Shown: positions 7,364 to 15,270 of the stretch, piece after piece
How positions within the stretch are numbered: the stretch's first letter is position 1
How the letters are laid out: each line of letters opens with the position of its first letter
DNA from: Microcaldota archaeon
Lineage (GTDB): Archaea; Micrarchaeota; Micrarchaeia; Anstonellales; Bilamarchaeaceae
Assembly: GCA_013425375.1 (NCBI GenBank)
Contig: JACCLH010000051.1
Coordinates: 1 to 33,911, forward strand
DNA length: 33,911 bases
Direction of reading: 5' to 3'
Position numbers and translations under genes: made by a program
Notes under the pieces: model-generated
The model's input: the letters and a program-made list of their open reading frames with translations, nothing else
Database searches by the model: none
What the model was told of the DNA's origin: nothing

Positions 7364-7478
7364 GCGTCTCCAATTTAACTTAAGCGCTCTGCCGGGCTAG
7401 TCTAATGCTGCTAGCCTGGACGCCCTTTGGATGCATGCCTCCCGGCATGCATCGGCAGTCGGGTATTCTCACATCCGA
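7362..7478 (+). ncRNA. Structured intergenic element between endA-like gene and herA (three-way junction plus flanking hairpins)
   Basis: Four stems tile this spacer. GAGCG (7362-7366) pairs with CGCTC (7385-7389). An outer stem CTGCCG (7389-7394) / CGGCAG (7453-7458) encloses GGCTAG/CTAGCC (7395-7400/7411-7416) and the perfect 9-bp ATGCATGCC/GGCATGCAT (7431-7439/7444-7452, loop TCCC). TCGGGT/ATCCGA (7459-7464/7473-7478) follows. No tRNA T-loop or C/D boxes are visible. It may be a 3'UTR structure, a terminator or a copy of the dispersed hairpin family in this window. That it is a stable RNA is only inferred. Confidence 0.4.
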
Positions 7479-7490
7479 ATGAGCCAATGA

Positions 7491-7497
7491 TTTTTAA
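7491..7497 (+). promoter_or_regulatory. TATA box of herA
   Basis: TTTTTAA is centred 25 nt upstream of the herA ATG at 7519, consistent with a leaderless transcript. No Shine-Dalgarno sequence precedes the ATG. Confidence 0.55.
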
Positions 7498-7518
7498 CTC
7501 CGCCTGCGTATCCCTTCC

Positions 7519-9030
7519 ATGGCGGAGTCATTGGGCGTGATAATCGCGACAGAGGAATCGCCCTCCACATCGGAATTCTCGTTCGTGGCAAAGGAAAAGA
7601 GCGTGAAGAAGGGCCAGTATGTCCAGGTCAGCCATGGGAAAGGCACCATGTTCGGCTTCGTCTCAGAGGTCTTCAAGTCCAACCGCTACTTCGAGAGGCC
7701 AGAGAGCGTGGCTGACTTTGAGAAAAGCGCAGGCATCTCCTCGCAGTTCCCTTCTGATTCCTGGGAATACGTCATCGGCGCGGTCAAGATACTCGGCGTG
7801 TTCAACAACAGCAGGTTCGAGCGCGCCTTCACTCCTCCATCACCGGGCGCAGCGGTCCATATCGCTGACAACACCATGCTGAGGACCTTCCTCGGCTTTG
7901 AGGACAATGGCCTCCATCTCGGCTCCATAGAGCACCATGACGTGCCTGCCACAGTATCAATGACAAGGTTGCTGCAGAAACATTTCGCGATCCTGGCCAT
8001 GAGCGGCGCGGGCAAAAGTCATCTCGCGAGCGTTCTCCTGGAGGAACTGCTCGAGCGGAAGAAGGAGGACGGCAGGGTGGCTGTGGTGGTGATAGACATA
8101 CACGGCGAATACCTCGGCTTCCTCCACGATCCTGTGTTCGGCCAGAAGACAAGCCTTGTGGACGGCAGCGACATCTGCATCCCGCTCAGGAAAGTTTCCC
8201 CAGAGACAATGATGGAGTGGGTGCCGACCTTGTCAATTCCCCAGCGTGATGTCCTTCGCCATGCGCTTTCAGCCTTGCGTTCCGAGAAGAAAGACAGCGC
8301 AGGCTATGGTTTCAATGAGCTGCTGGAGGCCGTAGAACGGACAGACGTGGCCAAGGACGAGGTCAAGCGCGCCCTCAAGAGGAGCCTTTCCGAACTGAAG
8401 AGATACCATTTCCTATCCCGCAAGAGCGAGAAGCCCAGGCTCCTTTCAGACATAAAGCCAGGCCACATGCTCATCCTGGATTTCAGCTCCATAGATTCCC
8501 TGAGGAAGAAGCAGATATTGGTCTCGCTCATGGCAAGGCGGCTTTTCAGCCTCAGGAAGAAAGGCAAGATCCCCCCGTTCCTCCTGCTGATAGAAGAGGC
8601 GCACAACTTCGCAAGGGAGAAGGCAGAAGAGAGCGAGGCTGTCTCAAGGAGCATAATAGAGACCATCGCAAGGGAGGGACGGAAATTCGGGGCATCGCTC
8701 TGCCTGATAAGCCAGAGGCCTGTCAATCTCAGCACCACCGCCCTTTCGCAATGTAATACCCACGTCATCCTCCGTGTCACCAACCCCAATGACCTGGACC
8801 ACATCCAGATGAGCTCGGAAGGGATAGACGCGAGGGTGGCCAAGAGCATAACCGGCCTGAAGGTCGGCGAGGCCATAATAGTCGGAGAGGCGGTGAATCA
8901 CCCGATATTCGTGAGCGTGCGCGAGCGGAAATCCATGAAAAGGGAGAAGGGCGCGCCGCTCCACCAGCAGGCCATAGACTTCGAGCAGAAAAAAGAGAAA
9001 AAGGAGAAGAACGTGGAAGCGTTCCTCTGA
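7519..9030 (+). CDS. herA: HerA-type bipolar DNA translocase/helicase
   Basis: The 503-aa protein has an N-terminal HAS-barrel (residues ~1-100, GVIIATEESPSTSEFSFVAK to GFVSEVFKS), Walker A FAILAMSGAGKSHLASVLL, VVIDIHGEYLGFL, Walker B PFLLLIEEAHNFA, and SLCLISQRPVNLSTTALSQC with the sensor/arginine region. HerA is a hexameric FtsK/HerA-superfamily ATPase that drives DNA end resection with the NurA nuclease. In many archaea it sits with nurA, mre11 and rad50; none is adjacent here. The protein ends in a Lys/Glu-rich tail. Its superfamily also includes VirB4-like and CedB motors, so a role with the membrane cluster at 20357-27812 is conceivable but unsupported by linkage. Confidence 0.9.
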   Translation: MAESLGVIIATEESPSTSEFSFVAKEKSVKKGQYVQVSHGKGTMFGFVSEVFKSNRYFERPESVADFEKSAGISSQFPSDSWEYVIGAVKILGVFNNSRFERAFTPPSPGAAVHIADNTMLRTFLGFEDNGLHLGSIEHHDVPATVSMTRLLQKHFAILAMSGAGKSHLASVLLEELLERKKEDGRVAVVVIDIHGEYLGFLHDPVFGQKTSLVDGSDICIPLRKVSPETMMEWVPTLSIPQRDVLRHALSALRSEKKDSAGYGFNELLEAVERTDVAKDEVKRALKRSLSELKRYHFLSRKSEKPRLLSDIKPGHMLILDFSSIDSLRKKQILVSLMARRLFSLRKKGKIPPFLLLIEEAHNFAREKAEESEAVSRSIIETIAREGRKFGASLCLISQRPVNLSTTALSQCNTHVILRVTNPNDLDHIQMSSEGIDARVAKSITGLKVGEAIIVGEAVNHPIFVSVRERKSMKREKGAPLHQQAIDFEQKKEKKEKNVEAFL

Positions 9031-9054
9031 ACGGTATTGAGCCGGCTATCTCAA

Positions 9055-9063
9055 TATTTTTAA
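9055..9063 (+). promoter_or_regulatory. TATA box of the secreted Ig-like protein gene
   Basis: TATTTTTAA is centred about 26 nt upstream of the ATG at 9086, just after the herA stop. The gene can therefore be transcribed separately from herA as a leaderless mRNA. Confidence 0.5.
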
Positions 9064-9085
9064 TCCTTGAGAAAGATATACCGCC

Positions 9086-9892
9086 ATGCTCGGCAGGACC
9101 ATAATCGCTCTGGCTCTCATATTCTCATTGTCTTTCGCCATAGACCTTGTCTCACCTGAAATGAAAGGCGTCAAGACAGGAGATGTCATAGACCTTGGTA
9201 CCATAGGCCCTGGCCAGACAGTATCCCTGCTCATAGACCGCGAGGTCACCACAGGAGGCATCCATGGCGAGGGTGGCTTCTACGACATGGCAGTAGTCGC
9301 GGACCTTCCCAGCGGATGGGCCACGAAGGAGAGCAAGCTCTATCAGGACCCTCTCCAGGTGACCATAACCGCTGACCCGAACGCGACTGAGGGCGAATAT
9401 TCCGCCCTGGTGAAGGTAATAGACGAGAACAATGGCGAGGAGCTCGGCAACGTCACCTTCATCGTCAACGTGCGCATAACCTATGATGTCATGGACTTCG
9501 ATGTCACGCCTACCTATCTGAATGTCGGTCCTGGCCAGCCGGCGAGGTTCTCCATAAAGATAACCAACAAAGGCTCCACCAGTGACGTGTTCGATGTGAG
9601 CGCCACAGGAGCCAAGAAATGGGATTTCGTCAGGCCTGTCTTCATCCCTGCCCAGACCACCAAGACCATACCCTACGAGATAGTGGGCAGTGAGGAGGAG
9701 ACCTACAGGACCACAATCAACGTGGTCTCCAAGGCGAGCCCGATCATCGCTGACCAGAAGAATGTGACGCTCTTCGTGAAGTCTGATCTCATAGGCGACT
9801 ACAAGGCCACCAACAACGGCGTGATGGTCTTCCCGATATTCGAGGCCCAGGTCTATGCGCTGGCAGGGCTGATATCAAACTTATTCGGTTAA
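9086..9892 (+). CDS. Secreted/anchored protein with NEW3/CARDB-like Ig domains
   Basis: The 268-aa protein begins with a signal peptide (MLGRTIIALALIFSLSFA, cleavage likely before IDLV). Two beta-rich modules follow: residues ~20-130, and ~135-235 with YLNVGPGQPARFSIKITNKG, the pattern of NEW3/CARDB Ig-like domains that present a conserved NxG turn. The end (ALAGLISNLFG) is mildly hydrophobic and may be a short tail anchor. Such domains act as spacers or adhesion modules on archaeal surfaces. No enzymatic motif is seen. The function is unknown; extracellular location is inferred from the signal peptide and several N-x-S/T sites. Confidence 0.65.
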   Translation: MLGRTIIALALIFSLSFAIDLVSPEMKGVKTGDVIDLGTIGPGQTVSLLIDREVTTGGIHGEGGFYDMAVVADLPSGWATKESKLYQDPLQVTITADPNATEGEYSALVKVIDENNGEELGNVTFIVNVRITYDVMDFDVTPTYLNVGPGQPARFSIKITNKGSTSDVFDVSATGAKKWDFVRPVFIPAQTTKTIPYEIVGSEEETYRTTINVVSKASPIIADQKNVTLFVKSDLIGDYKATNNGVMVFPIFEAQVYALAGLISNLFG

Positions 9893-9895
9893 AAA
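9889..9895 (+). promoter_or_regulatory. TATA box of elp3
   Basis: TTAAAAA lies about 28 nt before the ATG at 9920. It is also the centre of the small palindrome CGGTTAAAAACCG, which covers the end of the upstream gene and could weakly terminate it. Confidence 0.45.
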
Positions 9896-9919
9896 CCGCT
9901 CCTTCCAATCTTATCTTTG

Positions 9920-11656
9920 ATGTCACGCTCCCAGGGTGCGCGGCCTGCTCAATCTTCACAGAGAGCGCACCCCAGAGGCCGCCCTTCGCACTCCTTTACT
10001 TACGAGGGCTTCCTAGCGACTTGCGGTCGCTGGGACCCCGAGAGCGAAGCTCTCGAGGTCGGCCCTGGGAGTGTGCGAGCGCGAGCGATAAGCCTGATTG
10101 TCCACAGTATCCTCAGCGGAGAGACTGACCTCGACCGCATCAAGCGCCAGGCATGCAAGAGATTCAGGATATCCAGCATGATAAAGAATCCCGAGATACT
10201 CGCGCGTTTCCCGAAAAGCAAACTGACCCTGGAAATCCGCTCGCTTCTGCTCAAGAAACCCACCAAAACACTTTCTGGCGTCACACCGATAGCGGTGATG
10301 ATAAAGCCCCAAGGCTCCTGCAGGCACGGATGCATATATTGCCCTGCCGCCGGCCTTGCTGCGAAAAGCTACACAGGATTCGAACCTGCGGCCCTCCGCG
10401 CCCGCCAGTATTCGTTCGACCCGGCAAGACAGGCATCCGAGCGGGCAAGGCAATTGGAGGAAGGAGGTCATCCTGCAGACAAGTGTGAGGTCATCGTGAT
10501 GGGCGGCACGTTCCTGGAGACCCACAAAGCATATCGCCGGTCGTTCATCAAAGGCATCTATGACGGGCTGAACGGCAAGAAGGCCCGCTCCCTGGCAGAA
10601 GCCATGCGTCTGAACGAGCGGGCGAGGACGCATCGTGTTGTTGGTTTGACGATTGAAACGCGCCCTGATACCTGTGTCCCATACATAGACGAGATGCTTT
10701 CATACGGAGCGACACGGGTGGAGCTGGGGGTGCAGCACGCAGACGACAGGATATACAGGCTGATAAACCGCGGGCATAGGGTGAAGGATGTCGTTGACGC
10801 CACGAGGGAACTCAAGGATGCCGGCTTCAAGGTTCTCTATCATATAATGCCAGGCCTTCCAGGCTCCGATAAAGAAAAAGACATATCATTCGTCCGCAAA
10901 CTCTTCAGCAACCCGGATTTCCGCCCTGACATGCTCAAGATATACCCCACACTAGTCATCCCCGGCACGGGCTTGGAGAAGATGGCGAAGGAAGGCGGCT
11001 ACAGTCCGTATTCAACAGAAGAAGCCGCAGACGTCATCTCCGAGTTCTACCGTCATATCCCGCCATATGTCCGTGTCATGCGCATACAAAGGGACATCCC
11101 TGCGGCAAAGATAAGCGGCGGTGTCAACAAAAGCAACCTCCGCGAGCTCGTGGAGAACGGACTGCGCGAAAAACGCATCACCCCGGACGAGATACGCTAT
11201 CGCGAGATAGGATTGCAGAGAAACAATAACAAAAACAACAAAATGAACGCGTTCGCTGCGGGTTCGGGTGCGCTCCCGGATTTTGGGGTGGTTTCGGATT
11301 TCGGAATGAGAAGCCTTGTCTATGATGCGAGCGGAGGCAAGGATGTTTTCCTCTCCTACGAGAACGGCGAGAACATCATCGCGGGTTTCATACGGCTGAG
11401 ATTTCCATCCAATCGCGATGATTGCGCGCTAATCCGCGAGCTCCATGTCTATGGCCAGGAGGTCCCGCTAAAAGAAAACCCAGGAGCAGGAGTCCAGCAC
11501 CGCGGTCTGGGTTCAAGATTATTGGCAGAAGCCGAGCTGATAGCCGTGGACATGGGGAAAGAACGCATCCTGGTCATCAGCGGTGTGGGCGTGAGGGAAT
11601 ACTACCGCCGCCATGGCTATCGCAGGGCAGGGCATTACATGGGGAAAAGGCTCTGA
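9920..11656 (+). CDS. elp3: Elp3 tRNA uridine-34 modification enzyme (radical SAM + GNAT)
   Basis: The 578-aa protein has a radical SAM domain with the cluster motif CRHGCIYC (Cys134, Cys138, Cys141), the family motif VIMGGTFLE, and VVGLTIETRPDTC, then VELGVQHADDRIYRLINRGH. The C-terminal GNAT domain includes QHRGLGSRLLAEAELIA and REYYRRHGYRRAGHYM. Elp3 makes the 5-carboxymethyl group on U34 of tRNA from acetyl-CoA. Homology starts near RARAISLIVHSILSGETDLD; the first ~50 residues (GARPAQSS... to ...EVGPGSV) are unlike Elp3 and are encoded by a hairpin-rich 144-bp segment (see 9928-10071). A short Asn/Lys-rich linker (NNNKNNK) joins the two domains. ATG 9920 fits the TATA spacing. Confidence 0.93.
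   Translation: MSRSQGARPAQSSQRAHPRGRPSHSFTYEGFLATCGRWDPESEALEVGPGSVRARAISLIVHSILSGETDLDRIKRQACKRFRISSMIKNPEILARFPKSKLTLEIRSLLLKKPTKTLSGVTPIAVMIKPQGSCRHGCIYCPAAGLAAKSYTGFEPAALRARQYSFDPARQASERARQLEEGGHPADKCEVIVMGGTFLETHKAYRRSFIKGIYDGLNGKKARSLAEAMRLNERARTHRVVGLTIETRPDTCVPYIDEMLSYGATRVELGVQHADDRIYRLINRGHRVKDVVDATRELKDAGFKVLYHIMPGLPGSDKEKDISFVRKLFSNPDFRPDMLKIYPTLVIPGTGLEKMAKEGGYSPYSTEEAADVISEFYRHIPPYVRVMRIQRDIPAAKISGGVNKSNLRELVENGLREKRITPDEIRYREIGLQRNNNKNNKMNAFAAGSGALPDFGVVSDFGMRSLVYDASGGKDVFLSYENGENIIAGFIRLRFPSNRDDCALIRELHVYGQEVPLKENPGAGVQHRGLGSRLLAEAELIAVDMGKERILVISGVGVREYYRRHGYRRAGHYMGKRL
9928..10071. repeat. Hairpin-rich 144-bp segment in frame within the 5' end of elp3
   Basis: CTCCCAGGG (9928-9936) pairs perfectly with CCCTGGGAG (10063-10071). 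Inside lie GGGTGCGC/GCGCACCC (9934-9941/9965-9972, sharing three bases with the outer stem), CCTAGCGAC/GTCGCTGGG (loop TTGCG, ending near 10034, with one G-T pair) and CGAGAGC/GCTCTCG (10039-10045/10049-10055, loop GAA). The length is exactly 48 codons. The architecture resembles the intergenic elements elsewhere in the window, so I infer an element inserted without breaking the reading frame. Confidence 0.45.
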
Positions 11657-11673
11657 TCGCACCAGCATTCCGG

Positions 11674-12486
11674 CTACTGCAGCGTCACAGCTATGTTCTC
11701 CTCATCCTTCGACTCGCGCAATAATTCGTCCTGCTCCTTCAGCAGGTCAAGGTACTGCCTCTGCAATGTGGCGAAATCCTGCTCTTCCTCGTCATTGAAG
11801 CGTTTTATCTGCCTTTCCGCGTTCTTGAGCTGTATCCTGGAGTTGAGCGACTGTATCTTCATGAGGTTGTCCCTGAGCTGGGGCACCACCGTCTCGCTCA
11901 CCCAGACGTTGCGGTGGGATACCTCCATCCTCACTTCCTTCTGGGGCGACTCGTCAGCCGGCTCCAGGTTTTTCCCCGAGGCGTCGCATGCGATGCCGCA
12001 GCGCTGCATGAACCTGGCCAGCCGTTTCACTCCGGCCTCATCAAGCGATTCTATCTTCACCGCAGACTCCACGGCCCCTGATGCGAGCGCGCCGAACGTC
12101 TCTTTCCTCTCCTCGGGCTTCATCCTGACGGCCAGCAGCCACAGTTTCGCTATCTCAAGCCGGTTCTCCTGGTTGCTTTTCACTACTGCTCCTCTTTCCT
12201 GGAGCACCTCATAGGGCCTTCCGCCCCTGGCCTTTATGCTCTCCTTTATATCGGCAGGCGAGAAACCTTCCAGGACCTTCGCCAGCTCCTCCAACTTGTT
12301 CTGGTTAGGATAAGTCATCTCTACTCCGGCGGCCCTTGCCTTACCGGCCAGCTCCTCTGCCCCGGCACGCACTGCCGCGAGCTCTTTCTCAGAATCCGAG
12401 CCGAAGACCAGCTTCTTGAACTCAAACTCTGCCTTTTTTTTGTTTAGCTCCATGAGCCTTGCCAGGTCCCTGGCCGTTATTTCCAT
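11674..12486 (-). CDS. Helical/coiled-coil protein of unknown function
   Basis: I do not recognise the 270-aa product. It is predicted by eye to be almost all helix: residues 1-60 are charged (ITARDLARLMELNKKKAEFE), the middle resembles a small helical bundle (KLWLLAVRMKPEERKETFGA), and the C-terminus is a likely coiled coil (LRDNLMKIQSLNSRIQLKN to QYLDLLKEQDELLRESKDE). It has no signal peptide or membrane segment, so it is probably cytoplasmic. Its ATG at 12486 lies inside the 3' end of the S16 protease gene, overlapping it by 65 nt, so it is likely co-translated and may bind the protease's inner tail. It converges with elp3, 17 nt away. Confidence 0.6.
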   Translation of the reverse strand: MEITARDLARLMELNKKKAEFEFKKLVFGSDSEKELAAVRAGAEELAGKARAAGVEMTYPNQNKLEELAKVLEGFSPADIKESIKARGGRPYEVLQERGAVVKSNQENRLEIAKLWLLAVRMKPEERKETFGALASGAVESAVKIESLDEAGVKRLARFMQRCGIACDASGKNLEPADESPQKEVRMEVSHRNVWVSETVVPQLRDNLMKIQSLNSRIQLKNAERQIKRFNDEEEQDFATLQRQYLDLLKEQDELLRESKDEENIAVTLQ

Positions 12487-14185
12487 GTGATCGCCTTGTG
12501 AGCACAATTACAACGACAATAAATAAAAGCGTTGATATGAGGGCAATCCCTCCGAGGGCGAAAATATCGCCATCCTGCGTTTCCTCCGCCACCGGCTGCC
12601 CAATATCGCCGTTTCCGGTGCCATTTCCGCCATCCATGGCCGGTTCCATGGCCCGGACCATCTCTGCCGTGGCCTCGTCAAGGCCTTTGGCGAACAATGC
12701 GGTCCTGTAGGCTCCGGCACTGTTGTTCTGGCTGTACAGGAAAGCGGCGTGGGACTGGTATATCCGCCCCCAAAGAGAGTCCCGGTCCTCCATCACCAGC
12801 ACGCTCACGTTCTCATAGGCCGCATCCCCGAGGTTCTCGGCCATGTCGCTTTCATGATTCGTTATCACGTAGACCGCTTCGTATGTCGCAGCTCCGTAAT
12901 AGCCTTTTGTGTAGGCATCCTGGGCTATGTTGAGCCTTGAGGCCAGTTCGCTGTCCGTGATGTCCAGCGCCCGCGCCTCATCTATGCCGGCCTTCGCGAT
13001 GGGCTCCCACGCGCTCTCGTTTATAGGAGTGCCGCCTGAAGGAGCTGCGCCAACGAGTCCCTTGGCTACATGGCACCATGCATCCGCGTACATGAGCCCG
13101 TTATATTCGCTATAGCTCTCATCTTTGAGCATCTTATCTTCTATCTTGGCATTGTCTATCTTGTCCTGGGCCCACGCCATCCTGAGGTCAGAGCCCACCA
13201 CCCATTCGAAATTCCTGTCGCTCAAGGCAGGCCTTTTTATGCCGCTGAGGCATATGCCCGCCTCGCCCTTTTTCCTGGGCAGATCCACGTCATCCTTCAG
13301 TATGACCTCTATGGTGGAGATGTCTATGTAGTTGAGGAACGCCTCGTTGGCAGCGCTGAACAGGTATCCGCTGTCCAGGATCTTCTGCTGCCTCTGCGCC
13401 TCGTTGCCGTAGAAATCCCTTACGATATCGGCCTCGTCGCCTCCGCCATCCACGCCAGCGAGCGCCGACCTCTCCAGGTCTACCATGGCAGCGGCCACCG
13501 GCGCAAAAGCCGTAATCCCGGAGTAATCATAGGGTTCAACGTCCGGTATCTCCCTTTTGGCAGCAGCGAGCGGCTCCTGCTCTATGCTTTTGTTGTCCAG
13601 CATGAACCCTGCGACCTCCTCCACGCTCCTGGCCTGCAGCACCTTCATGCCATAGCGCCCTTCAATCTCCTTCAGCAGGAGCATCTCGTATACGTTCTCA
13701 ACAGGAGTGATGAAATAGGACGCCCCCATGGAAGCGGCCCCCCTGGCTTTCTCATACAGCCCGCCCACGGGCCCGACTGCGCCTGATGCGTCCACAGCGC
13801 CGGTGATGACCGCGTCTGTGCGCATGGCCTCCCCCTCAAGGAGGGCATAAGTCATCACAGTCAGCGCAGCCCCTGCGCTCGGCCCTTCTATATAGGACGT
13901 GTCCGGCTGGCCGCCGAAATCCACCAGCACATCGCAATCCCGCTCCTTGTCAGCCATGCCGTATGCATAAGCCACCGCATCCTGCACGGATGCCTGCGCC
14001 ATGAGCCCTGTCCTGGGCCAGACGCTCACATATGTCTGCCCGTAGCCGGGCACCAGCCCCACGGTCACATTGACCAGGCTGCCTGAGTTGTCACCCACTA
14101 TGGCAGGCACATATTGCGATATGCTGCCGGTGCATTCGGCGAATGCCACGCACGAGATGACCAGCAGTAGCAGAAGAGGTCTCAC
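12422..14185 (-). CDS. Secreted, membrane-anchored Lon-type (S16) serine protease
   Basis: The 587-aa protein has a signal peptide (MRPLLLLLVISCVAFA), an S16 protease domain at residues ~30-200 with the catalytic dyad Ser103 in EGPSAGAAL and Lys146 in LYEKARGA, a long helical extracellular part (residues ~205-520), a TM helix at ~553-575 (FALGGIALISTLLFIVVVIVL) and a basic inner tail. There is no AAA+ domain. Archaeal S16 proteases of this kind are known as a family with a predicted outside active site; their substrates are unknown. The ATG at 14185 is 26 nt from a TATA box shared with the divergent LarE-like gene. The next gene starts inside its last 65 nt. Confidence 0.82.
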   Translation of the reverse strand: MRPLLLLLVISCVAFAECTGSISQYVPAIVGDNSGSLVNVTVGLVPGYGQTYVSVWPRTGLMAQASVQDAVAYAYGMADKERDCDVLVDFGGQPDTSYIEGPSAGAALTVMTYALLEGEAMRTDAVITGAVDASGAVGPVGGLYEKARGAASMGASYFITPVENVYEMLLLKEIEGRYGMKVLQARSVEEVAGFMLDNKSIEQEPLAAAKREIPDVEPYDYSGITAFAPVAAAMVDLERSALAGVDGGGDEADIVRDFYGNEAQRQQKILDSGYLFSAANEAFLNYIDISTIEVILKDDVDLPRKKGEAGICLSGIKRPALSDRNFEWVVGSDLRMAWAQDKIDNAKIEDKMLKDESYSEYNGLMYADAWCHVAKGLVGAAPSGGTPINESAWEPIAKAGIDEARALDITDSELASRLNIAQDAYTKGYYGAATYEAVYVITNHESDMAENLGDAAYENVSVLVMEDRDSLWGRIYQSHAAFLYSQNNSAGAYRTALFAKGLDEATAEMVRAMEPAMDGGNGTGNGDIGQPVAEETQDGDIFALGGIALISTLLFIVVVIVLTRRSHGNNGQGPGKAHGAKQKKGRV

Positions 14186-14206
14186 GAAGCGCTTTTTCGG
14201 ACTACA

Positions 14207-14215
14207 TTATTAAAA
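14207..14215. promoter_or_regulatory. TATA box shared by the S16 protease (-) and LarE-like (+) genes
   Basis: TTATTAAAA is centred about 26 nt from the protease ATG (14185) and 27 nt from the ATG at 14238. This spacing is the main reason for choosing 14238 over the upstream ATG at 14229. Confidence 0.55.
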
Positions 14216-14237
14216 CTAATCATTGACAATGATTATC

Positions 14238-15002
14238 ATGGCGATAGAAAAAGGCCTGGAGCGCAAGCTCGGCGACCTCAGGAAGCGGATACGGAAGCTG
14301 GACTGCGCCCTGGTCGCGTTCTCAGGAGGGGTGGACAGCTCGTTCCTCATGCGCATCTGCAGGGAGGAGCTGGGCGAGAAGGCCGTGGCGGTCACTGCCC
14401 TTTCAGACAACTATCCCAATTCCGAGCTCGTATTGGCCAAGCGTGTGGCCAGGATAATCGGTGTCAAGCACGTGGTAGTGGACCCGGCTGTGCTCCAGGC
14501 GGTCAGCCAGTCATCCAAGTGCGGCCGCGGCAGCGTATACAGCTCCCTCAAGAGCCTTGCCATGCGCATGAAGGTCAAGAATGTCCTGGACGGCTCGCAT
14601 AAGGACGATGCCGTTGAGAAGCGCGCCCGTTTCGTGGCCGCCAAGCGTGCAGGCGTCAGGAGCCCACTGCTTGAAAGCAACCTCACGAAGGCCGAGGTGC
14701 GGTTGCTCGCAAGGGAGCTGGGCCTGCCGAATTGGGACAAACCAGCATCCTCGCAGAGCAGGCTCCGGAGAGCATCCGGTGCGAAAGTCAGGGCCCTGGA
14801 GAAAGCGAAAAGAGGTTCCCATGCCGCTGCTGAATATCTGCGTGCCCTTGGCTATGATGTGAAGACGCGCGCCAGGGGGAAGACGTTGCTGATATTCGTG
14901 AAACGGCGCTGGCTCCTCATGCTCGCAGAGCACCTGCCCTCGCTCGAGAAGAAGATGAAATGTTTCGGTTTCTCGCAGGTCTCGCTGAAGCTCGCCACAT
15001 AA
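14238..15002 (+). CDS. LarE-like ATP-pyrophosphatase (PP-loop) protein
   Basis: The 254-aa protein has the PP-loop VAFSGGVDSSFLMRI (residues ~27-40), VTALSDNYPNSELVLAKRVA, LDGSHKDDAVEKR and AGVRSPLLESNLTKAEVRLLARELGLPN with DKPASSQSR. The order and spacing match LarE, the sulfur transferase that builds the nickel-pincer cofactor. In LarE the residue after DKPA is followed by the sacrificial Cys (ACLxSR); here the segment reads SSQSRLRRASG, without Cys. The N-terminal RCYxCK motif is also reduced to one Cys (KCGRGS). The chemistry is therefore probably different: perhaps adenylation in another thiolation or amidation pathway. No larB/larC genes are nearby. Confidence 0.78.
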   Translation: MAIEKGLERKLGDLRKRIRKLDCALVAFSGGVDSSFLMRICREELGEKAVAVTALSDNYPNSELVLAKRVARIIGVKHVVVDPAVLQAVSQSSKCGRGSVYSSLKSLAMRMKVKNVLDGSHKDDAVEKRARFVAAKRAGVRSPLLESNLTKAEVRLLARELGLPNWDKPASSQSRLRRASGAKVRALEKAKRGSHAAAEYLRALGYDVKTRARGKTLLIFVKRRWLLMLAEHLPSLEKKMKCFGFSQVSLKLAT

Positions 15003-15270
15003 ACATAATTGCCTCCTGTCTTCTCATTAGCCGTACAGACGTGGTCTTGCTCCTATGTTCAAAGGGCTCGCAGTCTCCGTGCAAACCCAGGCCATGCGGC
15101 TTTCGGCCGCAAGCTTTCCTGTTCCTTCGGAACCGAAAACTGCGAGAGCCGAGCTGCTTCTCTCCGGCACGAAACTTAAGACACGAAACCCAAAACTCAA
15201 AACCGGAAACTGGATGCCGGAAACCCAACCTGGCCATCCGGAGGCTGCCATTCTTAATGCTGATAAGCAG
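15003..15270. other. Convergent non-coding spacer (268 bp) with a three-way-junction element
   Basis: No convincing gene lies here. CTCGCAGT (15067-15074) pairs with ACTGCGAG (15139-15146) and encloses TGCGGC/GCCGCA (15095-15100/15106-15111, loop TTTCG) and GTTCC/GGAAC (15121-15125/15129-15133, loop TTC). The rest (15147-15270) is A/C-rich in part, with CCGG-containing short inverted repeats. It could act as a bidirectional terminator between the two converging genes. Confidence 0.45.

Noticed and set aside
7384-7480. Possible tRNA gene
   Set aside because: Short stems and a GCGCTCTGCCGGGC-like stretch recall a D-arm, but there is no T-loop, acceptor pairing or anticodon arm on either strand.
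13070-13786. 238-codon plus-strand frame
   Set aside because: It is antisense to the S16 protease, whose signal peptide, catalytic dyad and TM helix are clear.
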